Source of the DNA: Olleya namhaensis
GTDB lineage: Bacteria; Bacteroidota; Bacteroidia; Flavobacteriales; Flavobacteriaceae
NCBI RefSeq assembly: GCF_900114005.1
Contig: NZ_FORM01000006.1
Span: 124,001-188,000, forward strand
Length of the DNA stretch: 64,000 nt
Reading direction: 5' to 3'
Position 1 is the stretch's first letter; every line of letters starts with the position of its first letter. The position numbers and the translations under genes were made by a program. The notes below the pieces were generated by a model. It searched no databases. It was not told the DNA's origin and saw only the letters and a program-made list of their open reading frames with translations. Shown piece by piece: positions 59,525-64,000 of this stretch.

Positions 59525-61993
59525 ATGAAATACTCTCTACTTACGCTATTTAGTTTAGTTAGCACTTTTGCGTTTTCTCAAATTACAGGTACTGTAACAT
59601 CTGACAATAACACGCCTCTAGCTGTCGTAAATATTTTTATCGAAGACACATACACGGGTACCACCACAAATAATGATGGTAATTATTTATTAGAAGTTTC
59701 TAAAACAGGAGACTATACTGTTACATTTCAATATTTAGGTTACAAAACCTTAAAAAAGAAGGTCACAATTGATAAATTTCCGTTTGTATTAGATGCTGTA
59801 TTATCAGAAGAAGACATCAACTTAGACGAAGTTGTGATTAACTCAGAAGAGAATCCAGCTAACGTCATCATGAGGCAGACCATAGCCAAACGTAAAGACA
59901 ATCTTAATAAATTAAAAGCGTTTAGAGCAGAGTTTTACTCAAGAGGTCTATTAAAAATGGTAGACGTACCCGAAAAAGTTTTAGGTCAAGATGTTGGCGA
60001 TTTTGATGGAGCGTTAGATAGCACCAGAACAGGAATTGTTTACTTATCGGAAACCATATCTAAATTAGAATACCAAGCACCAAAACCAATTAAAGAGACT
60101 ATTATAGCTTCAAAAGTAAGTGGGGATAGTAATGGGTTTAGTTTTAATAATGCGACTGATGTCGAATTTAACTTTTACCAAAACACCTTTGAACTAGGAA
60201 GCGAAATAGTGTCTCCTGTTTCAGACTTCGCATTTAATTATTATAAATTTAAGTTGGTCGGAACATTTTATGATGACTTAGGAAACCTAATTAATAAAAT
60301 TGAATTACTGCCTAAACGCAAAAACGACAAAGCATTTGGTGGTTTTATATATATCGTAGAAGACCAATGGAGTTTGTTTGGTACAGACGTTACATTAACT
60401 GGGCAACAAGCACAAATACCTGCTGTAGATTTATTTACAATTAAACAAACGTTTACCTATTATGATACTGAAAAATCATGGATAAAAACCACGCAATTAT
60501 TCGATTTCAAGTTCGGTATTTTTGGTTTTAATGGTGATGGACGTTTTACTGCTGCTTATAATAACTACGAGTTTAACCCTAATTTTAAGGCTAAAAACTT
60601 TACAAGAGAAGTCTTATCTTTTGAAGATAATGCCAATAAAAAAGATTCCATTTACTGGGACACAAAAAGACCTGTACCGTTAACTAATCTAGAAGCTAAT
60701 GACTATGTTAGAAGAGACAGTATACAGTTAATTAGAGAGTCTAAACCCTATTTAGACTCGGTAGACACAGTTAATAACAAATTTAAATTCGGTAATATTT
60801 TAGGAGGGTACAGTTACAACAACTCTTATAAAAAAACCTATTTTAATATCTCCTCTCCTATCAGTAAATTAGCTTACAATACTGTGCAAGGTTGGAATGG
60901 TACAGTATCTGCTAGCTATAGCAAATACTTTAAGGACGATAGTCCTGAGTATTTAAGACTATCTTCTAGCATAAATTATGGCGAGTCAGATGATCGGTTA
61001 AGAGCTATCGGAAACATCAGCTATAGATTTGACAAAAAAAACAGAGCAAGAATAGCATTATCCGGAGGTAGTAAAGTAGAACAATTTAATCCTAACCTAT
61101 CTAGTTTAGAATTACTAAACACCGCGTATTCCCTTACTGCAGAAAAAAACTATTTAAAAATTTACGATCGTAGCTTTGCACAAATAGACTATAGTCAAGA
61201 GTTACTTAATGGCTTACAACTATCTACAGATTTAAGTTATAACGACAGAAAACCATTATTTAACACTACGGACCAGGCGTGGTACCCTCAAGACAACAGA
61301 GACTATACTAGCAACAACCCATTAGATCCAACAGCTAACGGTGTAGCCTCTTTTGACGCGCACAACATCATGAAACTTAATGTAAACACGCGCATTAACT
61401 TTGGGCAAAATTACATGAGCTATCCTTTTGGAAAATATAACCTTCCAAATAGTAAAATACCAACACTATATTTAGGTTACGAAAAAGGGTTTGGAAGTAG
61501 TAACTCCAACTACAATTTTGATCAATTTAAAGGGATGCTATATCAACGCTTAAATTTAGGTAACAAAGGGGATTTAACCTATTTAGCAAAAGGAGGGGTT
61601 TTTAACAATGCAGACAATATTGCTTTTGTAGATTATCACCATTTTAATGGTAATCAAACTAATGTAGTTCTGGATGGCAATTATATAAATGCCTTTAAAA
61701 TTTTACCGTATTACGCGTTAAGTACTAATAAGGCTTACGCCGAAATACATGCAGAACATAACTTTAAGGGTTATATTTTAAACAAAATTCCGTTATTAAA
61801 TAAGCTTAATTTTAATTTGGTTGCAGGATTTAATGCAGCAGCCACAAATGGCAATAAACCATACACCGAATACTCGCTTGGATTAAGTAATTTAGGTTGG
61901 GGTAAAATGCGCTTTTTACGTGTAGATTATGTGCGTGCTTACCAAGGAAGCGGTTTGGTTAACGATACGTTTATGTTTGGATTTAGCTTTTAA
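59525..61993 (+). CDS. DUF5686 / carboxypeptidase-regulatory-like outer-membrane protein
   Basis: 822 residues. Signal peptide MKYSLLTLFSLVSTFAFSQ. A carboxypeptidase regulatory-like domain (about 19-100: TGTVTSDNNTPLAVVNIFIE, TGDYTVTFQYLGYKTLKKK) precedes LDEVVINSEENPANVIMRQTI, the DUF5686 signature start. The rest is beta-rich, ending in a barrel-like series with aromatic strand ends (FLRVDYVRAYQGSG, FMFGFSF, C-terminal Phe). It is therefore likely an outer-membrane barrel with an N-terminal periplasmic domain. Role unknown. Confidence 0.85.
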   Translation: MKYSLLTLFSLVSTFAFSQITGTVTSDNNTPLAVVNIFIEDTYTGTTTNNDGNYLLEVSKTGDYTVTFQYLGYKTLKKKVTIDKFPFVLDAVLSEEDINLDEVVINSEENPANVIMRQTIAKRKDNLNKLKAFRAEFYSRGLLKMVDVPEKVLGQDVGDFDGALDSTRTGIVYLSETISKLEYQAPKPIKETIIASKVSGDSNGFSFNNATDVEFNFYQNTFELGSEIVSPVSDFAFNYYKFKLVGTFYDDLGNLINKIELLPKRKNDKAFGGFIYIVEDQWSLFGTDVTLTGQQAQIPAVDLFTIKQTFTYYDTEKSWIKTTQLFDFKFGIFGFNGDGRFTAAYNNYEFNPNFKAKNFTREVLSFEDNANKKDSIYWDTKRPVPLTNLEANDYVRRDSIQLIRESKPYLDSVDTVNNKFKFGNILGGYSYNNSYKKTYFNISSPISKLAYNTVQGWNGTVSASYSKYFKDDSPEYLRLSSSINYGESDDRLRAIGNISYRFDKKNRARIALSGGSKVEQFNPNLSSLELLNTAYSLTAEKNYLKIYDRSFAQIDYSQELLNGLQLSTDLSYNDRKPLFNTTDQAWYPQDNRDYTSNNPLDPTANGVASFDAHNIMKLNVNTRINFGQNYMSYPFGKYNLPNSKIPTLYLGYEKGFGSSNSNYNFDQFKGMLYQRLNLGNKGDLTYLAKGGVFNNADNIAFVDYHHFNGNQTNVVLDGNYINAFKILPYYALSTNKAYAEIHAEHNFKGYILNKIPLLNKLNFNLVAGFNAAATNGNKPYTEYSLGLSNLGWGKMRFLRVDYVRAYQGSGLVNDTFMFGFSF

Positions 61994-62190
61994 CTACGTC
62001 CTACAAAATGCATAATTCACGATTCTTTAATTTATAATAGAAGTTAATTAGTATCGCTTGCTATGCAATACAGAGCTTGACTTTGCCACTTTTTTTTTAA
62101 AACTAACCTCGTTTAACGACTGATATAAAATATTAAAAACAAATCACATTCGCTAAACGTTAGCAGTAATTCAAACCAATCTTAAACCAA

Positions 62191-62967
62191 ATGAAAAATA
62201 CTTTAGTTTTATTAATGTTTCTTTTACTAACGTCTTGTACCTTAATTTTTCCAAAAGTTGCCCTTAAAAGAGCTGGCATATTTGACACAAAAAGCGAACT
62301 GATAATTATAGAAAGTAAAAATCAAAGAATAATATTTATCGGAATGCATCATTTTGGTAAAAAAGAATTTTATGATGACGTTGCTAATAAAATTGACTCA
62401 TTACAAAAATTAAATTATACTATCTTTTATGAAAACGTAGGAAAGCGTAAAGAAACTGATTCTCTAACAGCAATAAAAAACTTTAAAAAACTAAGAAAGT
62501 TAATGGGCTTCTTCCCAATTCAATATATAGATACAACTACAAACAAAATTGAAAACAAAATAAATTATAAAGGAAAACATAAGTTAATAAACCAACCAAG
62601 ATATCCTAAATTAGGGGTTGATAGTATAACTGCTGTAAAAGCAGATATAGACATCACTGAATTAATCTTAGAGTTTGAGAAGAAAAACGGAGATATTAAG
62701 TTAGATAGTTGTGATTTAAAAACTAAGTTAACCGAGAAAGACTACAAATGTAAAAAAGTAAACAAAGCTGTTTTTAGAGAATTTAGAAATAAATATCTCG
62801 GAAATTTTAGAGAAGCGCACTTAGCGGAAGTAATAAATAGAAGTAATAAAAATAAAGTTCTAGTTATTTATGGAGATGCACATTTTTGGGGACTGTATAA
62901 AGAAATGAAACATCTAGATAACGATTTTAACATTACAAAACATAAAACTATATTAAAACATGAATAA
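62191..62967 (+). CDS. TraB/PrgY-like lipoprotein, tentative
   Basis: 258 residues. Lipoprotein signal MKNTLVLLMFLLLTSC, Cys16. IIFIGMHHFGKKEFYDDVAN with following YTIFYENVGKRKE, and the C-terminal NKVLVIYGDAHFWGLYKEM, are spaced like the two conserved blocks of the TraB/TIKI/EreA-like fold (GxxH ... GxxH). Known members are proteases or hydrolases. This is a tentative fold match; function unknown. No operon neighbours. Confidence 0.55.
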   Translation: MKNTLVLLMFLLLTSCTLIFPKVALKRAGIFDTKSELIIIESKNQRIIFIGMHHFGKKEFYDDVANKIDSLQKLNYTIFYENVGKRKETDSLTAIKNFKKLRKLMGFFPIQYIDTTTNKIENKINYKGKHKLINQPRYPKLGVDSITAVKADIDITELILEFEKKNGDIKLDSCDLKTKLTEKDYKCKKVNKAVFREFRNKYLGNFREAHLAEVINRSNKNKVLVIYGDAHFWGLYKEMKHLDNDFNITKHKTILKHE

Positions 62968-63130
62968 TTAACTGCTAAATTTTTAGTCAATTAACGAAAG
63001 TCCTTGCAGACTTTCTATCTGTAATTTATTTGCTAACTTAAGTACTTAAAACATGCAATTAATACTATCCAACAATTAAACGAGTATCTTAAAAAAACAA
63101 GTTTTTTGTGTTACCAAAATTAAGCAACCA

Positions 63131-63772
63131 CTAATTCTTATCCTCTAAAAGCGGAACAAATCTAAACTCACCAAATTCTGTTTTTTCAAAATCCTTTTGA
63201 CCTGTTCTTACAAAAAGGGTCATTGTTTGTACATTTTCGCCAACAGGTATAACTAAACGTCCACCAATTTCTAATTGTGCTAATAATGGGTTTGGCACAA
63301 AAGGGGCACCAGCAGTAACTATTATACTTTTAAAAGGGGCTTCTTCCTTCATCCCTTTATAACCATCGCCGAAAATTAAACTTTTAGCTCTGTAACCTAA
63401 TTTTGGTAAAAATCTGCTAGTAATTTTAAACAGTTCTTGTTGCCTTTCAATACTATACACTTTAGCACCAAGCTCGCATAAAACAGCAGTTTGGTAACCA
63501 CTACCTGTTCCTATTTCTAATACTTTATCGCCTCTTTTAACTTGCATTAATTCCGTTTGAAACGCAACAGTATACGGTTGAGAAATGGTTTGATTAGCCG
63601 CAATAGGAAATGCTTTATCTTGATACGCGTGGTCCAAAAAGCTAGAATCCATAAATAAATGTCTAGGTATCTTGCCAATAGCAGCCAATACAGCAGTGTT
63701 TGTAATTCCTTTATTCTTTAAAACAGCAACTAATTGCTGACGTAAGCCTTTATGTTTAAAAGTATCTTTCAA
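63131..63772 (-). CDS. pcm: Protein-L-isoaspartate O-methyltransferase
   Basis: 213 residues. It methylates isoaspartate in damaged proteins with S-adenosylmethionine to start repair. Seen: SQPYTVAFQTELMQVKRGDK, EIGTGSGYQTAVLCELGAKV (SAM-binding motif I), YSIERQQEL, GDGYKG and APFKSIIVTAGAPFVP, LEIGGRLVIPVG. Full length. Single gene; upstream about 160 bp separate it from the divergent oxidoreductase gene. Confidence 0.94.
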   Translation of the reverse strand: MKDTFKHKGLRQQLVAVLKNKGITNTAVLAAIGKIPRHLFMDSSFLDHAYQDKAFPIAANQTISQPYTVAFQTELMQVKRGDKVLEIGTGSGYQTAVLCELGAKVYSIERQQELFKITSRFLPKLGYRAKSLIFGDGYKGMKEEAPFKSIIVTAGAPFVPNPLLAQLEIGGRLVIPVGENVQTMTLFVRTGQKDFEKTEFGEFRFVPLLEDKN

Positions 63773-63905
63773 TGGTAGTCCTTAGTTTAGAGCATAAAAT
63801 TACTTCAAAAATTCAACCCTGAAAAGGATTTCCGTCAATTTATAATTTTGTCTTAAATCCAATATATAATTATTAAATTCATATAAAATACTGTGTAAAA
63901 AAACT

Positions 63906-63913
63906 TATTTTTG
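63906..63913 (+). promoter_or_regulatory. -7 promoter element TATTTTTG
   Basis: A full TAnnTTTG match, 18 bp before the ATG at 63932. Confidence 0.45.
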
Positions 63914-63931
63914 TATAAAACATAACAAACT

Positions 63932-64000
63932 ATGCTAAAAGCTGGTGTATTAGGTGCTGGTCACCTTGGAAAAATTCATCTTAGACTATTAAATCAATCA
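63932..64000 (+). CDS. Gfo/Idh/MocA-type oxidoreductase, 5' end only
   Basis: 23 codons up to the window edge: MLKAGVLGAGHLGKIHLRLL. The GAGHLGKIH dinucleotide-binding motif at the very start is typical of Gfo/Idh/MocA NAD(P)-dependent sugar-type oxidoreductases. The remainder lies outside the window, so the substrate group cannot be told. Confidence 0.75.
   Translation, partial: MLKAGVLGAGHLGKIHLRLLNQS

Noticed and set aside
1-64000. CRISPR array, tRNA, rRNA or classical transposase
   Set aside because: No regularly spaced direct repeats, cloverleaf candidates, ribosomal RNA sequence or DDE/HUH/Y1 transposase proteins were seen.

Overview
This window looks like a chromosomal segment of a marine-type member of the Flavobacteriaceae (phylum Bacteroidota). 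The evidence is the strongly AT-rich sequence, promoters of the Bacteroidota type (TAnnTTTG at -7, best seen as TTG-N19-TATCTTTG in front of the SRP RNA), many lipoprotein signals ending in SC, TonB-plug and carboxypeptidase-regulatory-like secreted proteins, a bacillithiol-type YtxJ protein, malate:quinone oxidoreductase, and dispersed repeats that I associate with flavobacterial genomes. Genes are dense on both strands, with many 1-bp and 4-bp start/stop overlaps.

Region 1 (1-8.5 kb) reads as an accessory, defence-like island. A single 477-residue protein joins a cytidylate-kinase-like domain to a complete prokaryotic viperin (radical SAM) domain. It overlaps a further small gene that runs off the left edge. 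A LytS/LytTR two-component pair follows. Next comes a small GIY-YIG nuclease gene bracketed by palindromic GTCATTGCGAG repeats, which in turn lie between two decayed DUF4357 gene ends. A translationally coupled pair then encodes a MazG-like nucleotide pyrophosphohydrolase and a GIY-YIG / DUF2075 helicase / S24 self-cleaving-protease fusion. The island ends with three small unknown genes, one of them a membrane-anchored J-like protein.

Region 2 (8.8-24.8 kb) is a stress and redox block: a sugar transporter, two UspA proteins, a sigma-like factor, an FMN-binding protein, a metallophosphatase, an MscS channel, CbpA/CbpM chaperones, an ABC exporter with its adaptor, a TerB-like protein, a PAS histidine kinase, a response regulator with a CRP/FNR-type output domain, and a patatin. 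Five promoters in this block, plus the ompW promoter at 56.25 kb, carry the palindrome TGA(C/T)-N4-(A/G)TCA. In every case exactly 23 bp separate the box from the -7 element. I infer a CRP/FNR-type regulon, and the hybrid regulator at 22.05-23.1 kb is the obvious local candidate for controlling it.

Region 3 (24.9-38.8 kb) is mostly housekeeping: SelO, an MsrA-like protein, a transaldolase-like aldolase, an SDR, SRP RNA, glutamine cyclotransferase, a thioesterase, GlyA, fumarylacetoacetase and several lipoproteins.

Region 4 (38.9-46.2 kb) holds three tandem paralogues of a secreted macroglobulin-like/TonB-plug protein. The third is a mosaic of the first two. Region 5 (46.2-64 kb) contains MarC, YtxJ, ClpB, an exported PEP-dikinase-like protein, Mqo, OmpW, DeoC/DeoD nucleoside salvage, SmpB, a DUF5686 protein, Pcm, and the first 23 codons of a Gfo/Idh/MocA oxidoreductase at the right edge. 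I saw no tRNA, rRNA, CRISPR array or classical transposase.
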